Part shown: one piece after another, positions 22,351-34,409 of the stretch
Numbering within the stretch: the stretch's first letter is position 1
How the letters are laid out: every line of letters begins with the position of its first letter
NCBI GenBank assembly: GCA_009193035.1
Contig: SWDT01000015.1
Span: 124,001-188,000 of the forward strand
Length of the DNA: 64,000 nucleotides
Reading direction: 5' to 3'
Source: Halicephalobus mephisto
Taxonomy: Eukaryota > Nematoda > Chromadorea > Rhabditida > Panagrolaimidae
Translations under genes and position numbers: made by a program
The notes under the pieces: generated by a model
The model's database searches: none
Seen by the model: the letters and a program-made list of their open reading frames with translations, nothing else
Told to the model about the DNA's origin: nothing

Positions 22351-24012
22351 ATCAACTCAAAGTGAATTTGATGGATATCGTTCGCTTCTATTGTTATATT
22401 CTTCCCCGTGGATACTCAATGAGTTTCTAGTACTCGTTCTGTAATAAGTGTTTACTGTTTATAAAGTTTATGTCACAGACGGATTTATTGACATAGGACA
22501 TTGAAGCAGGTCATTCGAGACTGATAAGAACGATAATTAACATTTAGAGACTCGATCATAGTGTGTATAGTGTTTTGTAGGTTTTGGAACGCTGAATCGA
22601 ATACTGTAATATTCCAGAATTTGGTTAGGTTTGATGTATAAAGTTTTTTGGAGTCGAACCTGGAGAAAATTAAAACCTAGTAAGGGATTTAAGATGCTTG
22701 ACAAGTAACTTATTCCTTATCTGATGGTGTATTAACCATTCAGCTTCGCAAACTCTGGGTGAAGTTAGTTTTGAACATACACTTAAGCATTATTTATATT
22801 TGTTTTTTCAGTTTTTAGAGACTATGGAACTAAACCTATTGTACATCGTAGAGCAGTCCTAGATGTGTAATCTTAAGTTAACACATTGAATTTTTTAGTT
22901 TAACTGTTGTCCTTAAAATAGTTTCTAGTTTATTTGCACCAAGTTTTACGACAAGTGGTTCATTTTGACGAATTTCGAAACTTTGCCGTGGTTTATTCTT
23001 AGCTTTGATCGAAAACTTAATTTTTGGTAATTTCTAGTTTTTAATTATTGTGTGCTGTGAAGTATTTGTAATATATTTAGGAAGTAAGTGAGCATTTTAA
23101 ACTTTGTAAAAGCAGTAATAATAAGAATAATAAGCATAATTCTGCATAACGAAAATTGCATTGATGTTTCTTTACTTTTAAGTAGTTTTTTTCTCGAAAA
23201 TTTAATAAGAAGGATGTCAATGTGGTTTCGTGATGTTATGTAATCCTTATTTCTTAACAATATAGCAAGAACTCGAACCTTAAATACTACGTTGCCTGAG
23301 TGTTATCTAACATGAATGGTATTGAGGTCATAAGGTAGTTTCTCATATCTTCTTTTGCACATAAAAAAGAGTACATTTTATATAATGTGTGGATACATTA
23401 AAACGACTCTGATGTAGTAGATGCATTATATCCCATATATCGATACATTAAGGTGATATCGGTGCATTGTATCTAATGTATCGATATATTAGAGTCGTTT
23501 TAATGTATCCTTTTTGTCTATGAAAATGACTAGAGAACATGGTTGTTATATCATTTGATAGAAATTTGCATGTACTTTGTTATCGATACAGTAATGGTTT
23601 TCTATATTTTTTATTTATTAAATTATTAAATTTTTTCGAACTCGATTTCGAAAAAATTCCAGGTAATTTTCATATATCGAACCTAACCGGATGCGAACTT
23701 CTACCACCCAAGTCCCTACTAGAGTGGTAGTAGTTCTCATCATTTTGGGATCAATTTTTGTAGCATTGTTGTTTATGTATAATAGATATCGTCGGATGAC
23801 GAGCCTGTTAAGAAGTTATGTTTACTCCACCGCTAGAAACTCATATCACATCAGAAATATCACATAATATTTGATTCAATATCCTAAAACCTGCAAAACG
23901 ATGTATCTGCTGTAATTGAGTCCCCGAATGTTAACAGGAATGGTACGCTTTCTGATCAAAGGATAATTTGTTTCACTGATAAGCGAAAATCTAGTCATAG
24001 ATTGGGAGAAAT
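22351..24012. other. Spacer between sti-1 and the dikinase gene
   Basis: AT-rich spacer with no supportable gene on either strand. It contains the nested palindrome at 23391-23510. Confidence 0.5.
23391..23510. repeat. Nested 120-bp palindrome
   Basis: Outer arms 23391-23410 (GGATACATTAAAACGACTCT) and 23491-23510 are perfect 20-nt inverted repeats. Inner arms 23435-23450 and 23474-23489 (ATATATCGATACATTA and its complement) form a second perfect 16-nt stem. The structure could extrude as a cruciform or be a small MITE. Confidence 0.85.
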
Positions 24013-27000
24013 ATGTTCGACGTGATTGTTTTTGGATTTTATTGGTTCTATTTCTGGATTTCGGAATTCTTCGACGAGAAAGCTAGGAGATTCCGGGAAG
24101 AAGGAAGGGATTTTTCCAGTATCAGGAAATATTACGAAAAAACTTCTTTCGAGGACTGGAAACAAGAATCTTTCGGCAATAAGCATGTTTGTTAATGTTT
24201 ATGTTTGTCCAATTACAGTAATATTTTAGGAGAGGACAATTCTTGAAGGAACCACGAAAGATGGAGATTTGTTTTTTATTGACTTTTCTTTTGAAAACTC
24301 TGAAAAAGGAAATAGTCGATTATTGATTAAACTTGGTGATAAAGTTTTCTCTGCCCCGGAACTTACTGGAGAAGCTGTACTTTCAACTAAGGGGGTCTGC
24401 ACTGGGGTTGTGTTGGGACCCTTAACCGTGGAAGTCAGAGATCCTTTCAAGAGATGGAGAGTTACTGTAAGAGGGACCTTGAGGTGAATTTCATTATTTA
24501 AAAGTTACTTAACTACTTATTTCAGCGATCAAAATGGGAAGAAACACTTTGTAAAGTTCCTCAGTTGGTGGCATCCGACTTCAGATGAGGCTTATTTTCT
24601 GGCTAATTTGGATCCGTATCAGTTGGCCTCTGCTGCTTTGGTGGATTTCGGATCTTCCAAGGGATTACGAAATAGGAATGATTATCTTCAATGGGGAGTT
24701 CTCAGATCAAAGATAATCATCGACGACGAAGAAAAATTCCTGGATTTCCGGACTTTGAAAATGAAAACCTTAAGCAGGAAAGCTGAGGGTTCCATCATCG
24801 TGGACGGATTTTCTTCGTTCAACTCTGAATTTGGAGACAGAGTGATCTGGATGACTTTAGGATTCCCCGAGTCCTCGAAAACAGTCAATGTTGGGGAATT
24901 ATTCGGATCCGACCACATGAGGGAAAAAATCTACGGTAATGAAGAGTACCTGTCGACCTCAAAGCTCCTCGGAGACTCCTTCAAATATTCCCGGTTTCCA
25001 GAACTCTCAATAATAGTGTCCAATGTGCAGTGGTCCCACAAAGATTGTCTGGGGGTCAATGTCCAGGTCAAAAACGTCCAGGACATGAGGTTGAGCATCA
25101 GTTACTCTGGAGAAAACAAGGGAATCGACAGTAAGCCTTTAGTCAACAAGATTGGCAGATACGAAGCTGGGGTACTGGAGAAGATAGAGTTGACTCTTCC
25201 TCTGAGCCATCGAGCAGCCCAGGACCCAGATGTGTCTGGAGGAAAGGGGTCTAATCTGGCCAAGTTGAGCACATTACAGAATAAAGTAGGAAAATTCTTA
25301 AATTAATTTTCTAAAATCTTTTTTTAGTTCACAGTTCCTTCTGGATTTGTTGTGACGGTCTCTGCCTTTGAGCATCATCTCCAGATGCATCCACAGCTCC
25401 GGAATCTCATCAATCAAATGACATCGACTCTGAAGCCAGGAGACGAGAAATCTGTTCTTGATTGGGAATCCAAAATTTCCACGTCTTTCAGAAATTACCC
25501 AATTCCAAAGAAACTTTCCGATTCCGTCAGTTTTCAGATGAAGAAATTATTCCCTTCTTCAGATTCTGAAGAACTGATGTTTGCTGTTCGTTCGAGTGCC
25601 GTGGGGGAAGACGGATCGGAACTTTCTTCTGCGGGACAATTGGAGACTTTCCTCAATGTCAAAAAAGACGAAATCCTGGACAAAATAGTTCTCTGTTGGG
25701 TCTCTAATTACCGAAAAGAAATTCTCAACTACCGTATTCAAAATGGACAGATTCTGAATCCTCCAGTGGCGGTTGTCGTACAGAGATTAATTTCCGGAGG
25801 TCATTCTGGAGTAATGTTCACAAACGACCCGGTCAAAGGAGATCCGGACAAGATCGTCATCAACGTCATCGAAGGCCTAGGGGAGGCCCTGGTCGGTGGA
25901 CAGAAGACCCCGGATGAAATCGCGATTTCGAAGGATTTAGCAGTCATCTCGAAACCCGAAAATTGTCAGTTTTCAGATAGGATTACTGTAGAATTGGCCA
26001 AAGTGGGGATTTTATTCGAACAAAGTTTCGGAAAACCACAGGATGTTGAATTCGCCGTGAAAGACGGGGAAATTTACATTTTGCAATCGAGAGACATTAC
26101 TAGTTTGGATTTGGAGACCGACTGGGAATTCGAGCACGAATTCGACACGACTCTCATGGCAGATAGTGATTACCTGACGACGGCCAATGTTGGGTGAGTT
26201 GTTTCCTGTACTTGCAACTAAACCGAAATTCACAGGGAAGTGATGCCTGCTCCGTTGACCCCACTCGGAGATTTCCTGATAGCTGATCTGTACGACCGAT
26301 ACGTCAAGTTAATGGTCTTGGAAGCGAACGGCCTCAAGTCTCCTATGTACAAGCATGTCAGGGCTGGATTCCCTACCTATCGTCAAAGAGTCTTCCTGAG
26401 TCTCACCGAGGTAGGACTTTTAAATTACTTTACCACTAAATTGAAAATCAATAGATGTTCCTCCAAAACTGGATGATCATCGAAAAAGACAGAACAGCTG
26501 AGTACAATCTGGCTGGACAGAAGATATTCACGAAGGAGATGCTCGAGACAGGGAAAGGGAGATTTGGATATACTCACCAAAGAAGCAATCTGAAGGGAAT
26601 GTACCGTATGACCAAGGTAAGTTTCAATCTCACCCATTCATGAGGAAAGAGATGTGAATTAAGTTAATATTTTAAAGTGAATTTTATATCATTTTTAAAA
26701 TTTCCAAATATGTACTTGGGATCCGTGATATGGTTTCATTGGGAATTTATTCCGAAACGCGTGAATTGAAAAAATGTAAAATTTCATATATCGAACGCCG
26801 AAGAAATCGGTCTTTGATGTTCGAATTTATGTTTCGATGTAGGAATAGTCTATCTTAATTCCAACAAATTTGATAATTATTTTTTATAATCAATATTCAA
26901 CAAACTTTAAACTGATTACAGCTGTTTAATTAATTTCCTAAAAAAGTTAGCAAAAATGTATCAAAATCCAACTTTTTCATATATCGCACATTTGTACTTT

Positions 27001-28839
27001 TTGAAGATATATTTCTTTTTATGAAAATACTCAACAAAAATGAAATAGAGATTCTGAATTAACACGTCAAAGATATAATTTAATTGAAATTTTTTGTGAT
27101 TTCTGAATAAAAGTGGATTTTTAGCTACTGTTCTTCCTGATCAAGGGTTATGTCAAAACAGTCCAGGAAGCCTTCAAAGAAGTTAAACAACTAGAAACCA
27201 AGACGACCAACAGTATTGAAACCCAATTCGAGTTGATCCAGCAGCTCAGACGGAGATTAGGGGAGATGGTCAAGGGTCATAGTGGGATCTCCATGTTCTC
27301 CAATTTCACCTATGTTCTCGTGGCTATGTTTGTTAGGGGATCTTCCGAGGGAGATTTGTCCCCAGAAGTCCTGGCAGATATTGCAACTATCTATGCAGAG
27401 AACCCACTGAAACCAATCTCTGGCGATGTACCTAAAAGCATGAGGAAACTGGCCAAGACCATCATCGAAAACGGACACTTGGAGGGTTTCTTGAGTGCAG
27501 AAAACCCCAAAGCAGCTGTTGAGTACTTGAAGAATCAAGAAGATTCAACAGGAGAAGAAATCACGAGATTTATGGAGATCCACGGTCATCGAGGGATTAA
27601 CGAGCTTTTGCTCAACGGCGTTTCTTGGCAAGAAGACCCGTCTCAACTGGTGCTCAACTTGAAGAGTATTCTGAACTCCCTGAAAGAGAACCAAGGCTAC
27701 GAATATGTAGAAGAAGAAACGATTTCAACCGACGAACTGATCGACAAACTAAAACAAGTCCAAGTCACAGGAACCAAGAGGTATCGACCGTAATTCATCT
27801 TTTTTAATTAATTTCTTTCAGAACTTTCTTCAAATTCTTCATAAAACAAGCCCACAAAGGAGTCTACCTCCGAGAATCGGCCAAAAGCGACCTCGTTTAC
27901 GGTACTTTCGCCCTCAGGAAATCCTGTCTGAAACTCGGCTCCATGTTGAAGGAAATGGGATTGTTATCCAACGAGAAAAATGTTTTATTTTTGACAGTTG
28001 ATGAAATCCACCAACTAATCGAGACTCACAATCCGAGAATTCTCCACAGAATGAGAAGAAGAGAAAAAATCTTCGAAAAGCAGATGGAACAAAAATACGA
28101 TTTAATTTGTGAAGGATGTCCCAAACCAAAAGTAGGTGTTTTATTTTTATATAATCATTTTAAAAATCAAAAATGAGTTTTGTCACGAAGTAATCAAAGT
28201 GAGTTTTTAGAATTTTCTAGAAACTCAAATAACTTCTGTGACAATTTCGGTTTTATTTGCTGATTATTTTGCAATCTTGTGCAATTTCGAAATTAATTAT
28301 TGAAATTCTATTTTGTTTGGACAAACTTAGAAACCTTTGAATCGGGTTTATATAAGATATAAAAGTATCCATTTTTGAGGATCGCTAATTATATATGAAA
28401 ATACTTATGCATATTGAAAAATCCTAACGTCCTGTCGAAAACCTCTTATTTCACTTGTGTATTAAAATTAAAACAATTTCAGAACGTTGACAAATTCAAA
28501 GAATTCGATTCAGATGTGAAATTGAGAGGAACGGCAGTGTGTGAGGGAGTCGTCACGGGGAAGGCCAGAGTTGCCAGAAGCTTGAATGAGGCTTTGGAGA
28601 CGAGACCTGGAGAGATTCTGATCACCCAGTACACGGACATCGGATGGTCTCCACTGTTCCCGATCATCAAGGGATTGGTGACCGAGATCGGGGGGTTACT
28701 GAGTCACGGGTCCGTGGTGGCTAGGGAGTACGGGCTCCCTTGCGTGATTGCCGTGGACGGGGCCACCGACGTCTTCAGAACCGGAGACGAGGTTCTCCTA
28801 GACGCCGTGAACGGAATCGTCAAGAGAATCACTGAATGA
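24013..28839 (+). CDS. PEP-synthase / rifampicin-phosphotransferase-like dikinase
   Basis: Nine exons join without phase conflict: 24013-24186, 24230-24483, 24526-25285, 25328-26193, 26236-26410, 26455-26616, 27125-27780, 27822-28131 and 28483-28839 (1237 aa). A hydrophobic N-terminus (MFDVIVFGFYWFYFWISEFF) may anchor it to membrane. A roughly 300-residue N-terminal region specific to animal members follows. Then comes the ATP-grasp half of the PPDK/PEP-synthase fold: GGKGSNLAKL, RSSAVGEDGSELSSAGQLET (Arg about 426) and GHSGVMFTNDPV. After a helical middle region, the C-terminal mobile swivelling domain carries GGLLSHGSVVAREYGLPCV, with the phospho-accepting His1194 (CAC 28705-28707). Bacterial rifampicin phosphotransferase shares this ATP-domain, substrate-domain, His-domain order. 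Animal homologues are known mostly from arthropods and lack a proven substrate. I infer an ATP-dependent phosphotransferase; PEP synthesis is not shown. Polyadenylation signal at 28893-28898. Confidence 0.88.
28241..28410. repeat. Diverged dispersed repeat in dikinase intron 8
   Basis: The last intron of the dikinase gene carries a stretch (GATTATTTTGCAATCTTGTG..., ending TAATTATATATGAAAAT). It lines up by eye with 48111-48275 through several blocks. It is probably an old shared transposable-element fragment. Confidence 0.45.
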
Positions 28840-28892
28840 GTTAATTACTAAAATAATTTTAAAATCCATTATTATGTTAGATTACGTTTTAA

Positions 28893-28898
28893 AATAAA
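28893..28898 (+). terminator. Polyadenylation signal of the dikinase gene
   Basis: AATAAA lies 54 nt after the stop and only about 83 nt before the next same-strand ATG, an arrangement common between genes of nematode operons. Confidence 0.55.
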
Positions 28899-28980
28899 AC
28901 TTTCATTTTTTAAATATGGGTAAAATTTGCATTTTTTTATTTTTCATCTTTTTTAGTACCAGTATCTACAGAATTGAACA

Positions 28981-29668
28981 ATGACAGACAAGTCCGAATT
29001 CCGCACTTCCGTCGACGGAGCAGGCGATGGACCGAAGGGAAACCGGCAGAGAAGCTTCCAGGAGATTCCGTTTTCTACGAACTCCAACGTTTGTTTTCTT
29101 CCTAAAAATGAACATCCTTTAACTAATATGCAAAATTATTTTGCACAATTCCAACTAAAAACCACAAATATATTGCTTTTTGGAGATTTTTTATCTGATT
29201 TCGAGTGGAAGTTATGTCTCTTTAATTTCGTATTTTAGTTAAATAATATTCTTATTTTAAATATTTATTATCTTAAAAATTCAGAATTCCCACCAATCGA
29301 CACCTCATCCTGTTACTGTCAAGCGTTCTCGGGGGGTCTTCCAAACCCCTTACACCCATCTCAAGGATATTTCAGAAGCCGGCCTCACGGATCACGTCCC
29401 CAGAATCTTCAGCAACACCACTCCAATCAAGCCGAAAGAAACGAATTCAAATGTTTTCCTTGAAGATGCATCTTTGACGGAATCTGAAAAGGAAGTTTCT
29501 TCTTGCAATTACGGTACTTCTCATTCCTCTTTCGAAAACACAGAATCCTTCAAGGCCTCCATCAACAAAGTCGTCGACGACTTCCAATCTTCCATCCTGA
29601 CTTCCATCGAAGAAATGAGAAGAAGCATTTTGCAGATGATTCACGATGAAATCTCCAGAAAACTCTGA
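28981..29668 (+). CDS. Novel 163-aa protein with a C-terminal amphipathic helix
   Basis: Exons 28981-29088 and 29285-29668 (GTTTGT/ATTCAG, phase 0) give 163 aa. The N-terminal two thirds are Ser/Thr/Pro-rich and probably disordered (SRGVFQTPYTHLKDIS, then TPIKPKETNS). The last 40 residues form a predicted amphipathic coiled-coil helix (KASINKVVDDFQSSILTSIE..., ending DEISRKL). I do not recognise the family. The pattern of that helix faintly recalls the NEDD1 C-terminus that recruits gamma-tubulin, but this is only a pattern impression. TTTTTTAG about 30 nt before the ATG fits a trans-splice site. The gene starts 141 bp after the dikinase stop and ends 118 bp before the MFS gene on the same strand, so it is likely the middle gene of an operon. 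Confidence 0.7.
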
Positions 29669-29786
29669 GTAATTAGTTATCGTACGTTTATTGATTTTTA
29701 TTTGATAAAAATCGGCGTCTGATTCATCAATGAAAAAGCTGCGTTTCCATTTTTTCAATTTTTACGAATTTTTGTTAATTGAATAA

Positions 29787-31888
29787 ATGGAGGCTTTATT
29801 GAAGGATTCTGGGAAGTTCTACAAGGGCCTAAGGACCCAGGTAAGATCATCTTTGAAGAAATTACAGTATGGTCGATTTTAGACTTTTTGCTTGTTGTTC
29901 ACCTCCGTTTTGCTTTTTGCGAGTCACAATATCATCTACGAATTGATTCCTTTGGAAAAAATCGTGGTGGACACTGTAGAAGACATGGAGACGACAGATG
30001 AATTCAAGTTGATGCCTCTGGCACACTACCTAGTTTACGAAGCCGAATTCCTCTCTTTACCTAGTCAATTCGTCGCGAAATGCATGATTCAAGTCGGATT
30101 CTACGTCGGCGTCTTCATCGGATTCTGTTCCTGTTGGGTCATCTTCCAACTGTAATTATTTCCTCTGTACTACCGTAATCTATTGATTTTCAGTTGTCGA
30201 CCAAAGTTCATCTTGATCAGTGCAATTGCCCTGAATGCTCTTCTCATCTTCGGAAACGGCTTTGTTCCCTATTTCTGGTCCTTTGTTGTTGCAAGGGCCC
30301 TTGTTGGCTCAACAGTGGCCGTAGGACAAGCCGCAGTCGCCTTACTCTGTGAGTGTCTTTGTTAGGGTTGGGAATTTCCCTCGAGACAACCTTGGGGGAA
30401 TCCTCGGGAGGATAGTTGGGAAGTTTTCTCGAGGGCAGAGTTCTGTCAGACCAGGTCAAGTCTGATGAGCGAGGGATTGTAAACAATCAAAGTTCGAAAA
30501 AAAATAAAAATCATCAAGTGTGAAAATTATAAAACTTAGAAAAAAGAATTTCTTTCATTTTCTGGTTAAAATCAAAAATTGCAAAATTTAATCTTTGGAT
30601 CTTTCTTCGGAATTTCAAAATGCTTTAAGAATCCGGAGACTTCTGAACATAGATTACTCTATTCATATAAAAATTGAAATTGCAGTGAAAATTAAATTTT
30701 AGTTCTTGACTGGTCGCACTTCTCGAACCAGCCTCTGGCAATCCACCATCAACTAGCAACTCGGTCGTTTGCCCTCTTCGGAATCGCGATAATGCTCCAC
30801 TACAGTCTCCCCTGGAGAAGATTCTTCGTCCTCCATCCCTGTGTCCTCATTGTGGCTGTCCTTCTGGATCTCCTGTTCGTCAGAGAAAGCCCCAGATGGC
30901 TCAGAAGAAACGGGAAACTCGAGGAATTCAAGCACTATTACACGACTCTTGCAAGCAGTCTGGGTAAAGGGGAGTTCGAGGATTCTCAAGTCTTTGCTGA
31001 TGATCTGATTTCCAACGACCCAAACAGAAGGACCCTGATGCCCTCGTCTCCGGAAATTGTTCAACTTGTTGCTTGCTAGTAAGTCCTCTGATTTTGACCG
31101 ATTCCATCCACAAAATCTGAATCCCAATTGCAGCACACTGAATGCCCTAGCTTCGTTGACCATCCAAGGGTCTTCTGGATTCTATCTTTCATGGAAAACA
31201 GAAGTCCTCATTCTGGCCATCGTCCAGTACCTCGCGGCTCTTCTAACGACCCCCTTCTACTCTCATCGACGAGTCCCCCTGGTTGTCTTCACGACTATGG
31301 CGATATTGCTCACAACTTTGCTGATCTTCCTACCCCACGGGATTCTCTACGGAACAGTGCTTCAAGCAACCAAGTTCAATGTTGCTTTAAACGACCACTT
31401 TGTCTTCTTCTTTGTTATGAATGTTTGCGCCCCTCTGGCAAAGAACCGACCAGGATCCCCCGTGAAGACCCGACGTGAGTGGCGAGCTCGTCTCCTCCTT
31501 GTAGTCGAGACACTGGCAACTGCTTCAAGGCCGTTGGCCGTTTTCTTTGTTCTTCAGGTTCGTCCTACTATTTCCCCAAATTTCCTTTGTTTGACTCAAA
31601 ATAGATAAATTACAGAAGGATGATTCGATTCAAAAGGCAGACAGAATTCCAAAACTCTCCCTTTGCATCGCGTGCTACGGACTAGAGCTCTTTCTCATCT
31701 TTGCTGGCTACACCTTCTGCTCCAGAAGATCCGTCAGAAATCCAGAACCTGATAACGAGAAACCACTCATTCCCAGATCACCCCTATCGCAAGACCCCAA
31801 ACCCCCGGTCCCTCCCCCAACTACAGTCCCAGAACCCGAAGAAGAAACCATCGATGTCACAGATGACAAAATCGACATTGACATTTAA
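29787..31888 (+). CDS. MFS transporter, SLC22 (organic ion carrier)-like
   Basis: Six coding exons: 29787-29840, 29883-30151, 30194-30348, 30703-31078, 31134-31557 and 31616-31888, giving 516 aa. The protein has about 12 hydrophobic segments. A large loop after TM1 (HNIIYELIPLEKIVVD...) and the cytoplasmic motif VRESPRWLRRNGK after TM6 are typical of SLC22/OCT carriers. The motif-A loop between TM2 and TM3 is degenerate (WVIFQLCRPKF, without the usual D-R/K-x-GRR), so the substrate range may be unusual. The C-terminal tail is Pro/Glu-rich and acidic (PPVPPPTTVPEPEEE). It lies 118 bp after the preceding gene on the same strand. Plausible cargo is an organic ion, drug or metabolite; nothing in the sequence identifies it. 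Confidence 0.88.
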
Positions 31889-34409
31889 CCTGCAAGTCCA
31901 CCAAGCCAAGGGCCATATCGAACTGTGATACAAACCTAACTAAATGCATCATAGCGCGATAAGGCGACCGGCTTAGTTGTTGCCAGAATAAAGTATAAAT
32001 AATCCAAATTGCCAAGCTGAGTATGGATCTAGTCATGACTTGCAATACTACATGACTAAGAAGCATACCCAGCGTGGTCAATCGGGAAAGGCATGAGTCA
32101 TCAGGTAGAGGAAACTCGAGCCGACCGTTTCTGACGCCACAAGTAGGTAATAATGAATAATAATCAAAATGCCATCCATGATACTTTGACCTCCTCTCGC
32201 GCAATGGCGGCACGAACATTTGTAGGATAGAATACAAGCAGGCGGGGGCAATAGGTCAGTCAGTCATCTCTAGGGCGGAGCCAAACAACTTGGCAATAAG
32301 ATCACTTCTGAGAAAATCATCTGAAATTTAAATTTGTCATTGAATAAAAAACACAATCGAAAAGAAGAAAAACGTGAAAGGCCAATTTTACTTGGACGGG
32401 CGACTGAACCGATCGATGCGCAGGCAATCAATCGTCCTTCTGTCTTCTCCCGAAAGCAAAACGACAAGGCCATCGTCGGCAAATCATGACACACTAAGAA
32501 AAACACGTTTTAGGCCAGTAAGAGCTTGAGAATGTTCTTCTGAACAAATCAAAGATGATAGGCGAGCGAAATGCACGTGTTATGAACGAACCAGCTGTTG
32601 CGCGGATATTCGAAAGGAATCCAAGGACATTCGCAACAGATGAACGATTTCCTTTCACTTTGCCGATCTGTCAAAAGGGATAACGGCCAATGTTGCCACT
32701 TTCAACCCCGCAAAGCCGTAAAACTCGTGACTTGGGAGATGCGCGAGAAGATCGGTCAGCAGGTGCGACTAAAAACATTAAAAACAGAAATCGACGACTT
32801 CCAAATAAGCAAAATAGTTCAGGAAATGGAGCTATTTGAGAAATCAAAAGCTGAAGAGCAAACTAGTTTGTCTCGATGATTTTTTCGCGCAAACGAGAGG
32901 TATAAAAAATGAGAGAATGAGTAAAAAGCGAGGGAAGGAAATCGAGTCTGTCGTCGAGTCAACTTGAAGGTGGAACCGTTGGCAATGACCGCGCAGCAGA
33001 AACTCTTTCCGTCGAATAAATCGCGAAATACAGAGGCAATAAAAGGCCGACCGACGAGGCAGACGTACGACACGATTCATAGAAAACAGAAGGCGAAAGA
33101 GTTCCCGCCAAATTTTTGGGAAACTCAAAGAAGGTTAGACGTCTCGGAAAGCAGAATCCAAACTAGAAGAGTCAGTCAAAAAAGGAAACAACAGAAGAAA
33201 ATAAATATGCCTTTTCCGATCATGTCATTTCGACAACCAACACAGAACAGTAAATCAGGAAAACAAAAACTGACGAAAAAAGTGAACACAATCAACACAC
33301 GGGATTTCGAAATCTCTTGGCATCAACCGCAGAACGCCAAGGTGTACGATTTAAGCGATCTGAACCTTGTCCTTGATTTTACGAGACGTTGCTGGAGGTC
33401 CGTTTTCTTTTGTTTCAAAAAGGTTTCAAGGACGTTGGGAGACATTGAATAATGGAAAATGTAACGATCGTTGTTGCGAAATGAGAAAAATCAGGGAGAT
33501 TGCTATCATTTGTTTTTTCAATTTTGAAATTTGATCACTTGCCAGTTTTCTCTGATCAATTAAATGGCGCCATTCAAAGTGCGCAATTTGTCTTGTTTTG
33601 ACTCGAAATGAGTACAGCTCTTCCGGGCTTCTTTTGTTGCCAGTCTTGTGATCGTCGCTGAAGTCACGGCCTGACACGAGTGGCGCCAACGGAAACAAAG
33701 ACTTGCGCGATCGGACATTAGCCAGGATCTAAAGGGCAAACGCAGAGAAATGGGTAAAAACTCCATTTTGGAAAGTAACAATTTGAAAAAGGGAAATTTG
33801 CAAAGGTTTCGAAATAGGCTTGGTTGTTTGGAATTACGTTGTCCCGAGGAGAATTCAAATTTCGAATCGCCATAACTCAGTGAATAATTAGTAAATTTGG
33901 GAAATTCCTTTTCGTCAAGATAAAAAAATCTTAGTACTTTCGTCGTAATCAAGACAAGTTTAAAAATGATGATTATTTGTTCTGAAAAATGAGAGAGAAC
34001 ACTTTTCTTCATTCAGCAACGAAAGGGAACACCTTCCAGAAGTGAGTAAATGGACTTTGGAACAGAACACCAAGACTTGAAGGCTGGTTTTAACGACAAA
34101 GAGGAATCTTTCTATGAAAACCACTTATAATTTCATAGTTTTTCATATCAAACGAAGCAGAAGTTCATCTAAATCAAACAAAACAGAAATTACGAAATAT
34201 CCAATATTCATTGAATTAGAACGATGTTAAATTTGAACTTCTCTCGGAGCATCCTGTTTGACAAATCAAAAAATCAGGCGACAAAATGGGTCAAACTAGA
34301 AGGATGCCCGATTTATCCCTTTCACGCAAGAAATGATTCCAAGAAAAACGCACTTTTTCAATCGATTTTTCTAGATCTCGACAATCTTCTTCTTCCTCTT
34401 TAGTGCAGA
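31889..34409. other. 2.5-kb spacer with one long basic open frame
   Basis: Non-coding by most criteria. The one notable item is a plus-strand frame from ATG 32985 to 33452 (155 codons, Lys/Arg/Gln-rich), unsupported by splice sites or known motifs. A minus-strand frame at 33560-34012 looks accidental. The region from 34000 is probably the acyltransferase promoter. Confidence 0.4.

Noticed and set aside
22640..22680. tRNA gene (GAGTCGAACCTGGAG resembles a T-arm)
   Set aside because: No matching acceptor stem, D-arm or anticodon arm around it; no tRNA was found anywhere in the window.
31857..32237. 126-codon minus-strand frame
   Set aside because: Overlaps the 3' end of the MFS gene in antisense; no motif, and composition fits chance.
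33560..34012. 150-codon minus-strand frame
   Set aside because: No recognisable domain, no TATA or splice support, Phe/Leu/Ser-rich as expected for translated AT-rich DNA.
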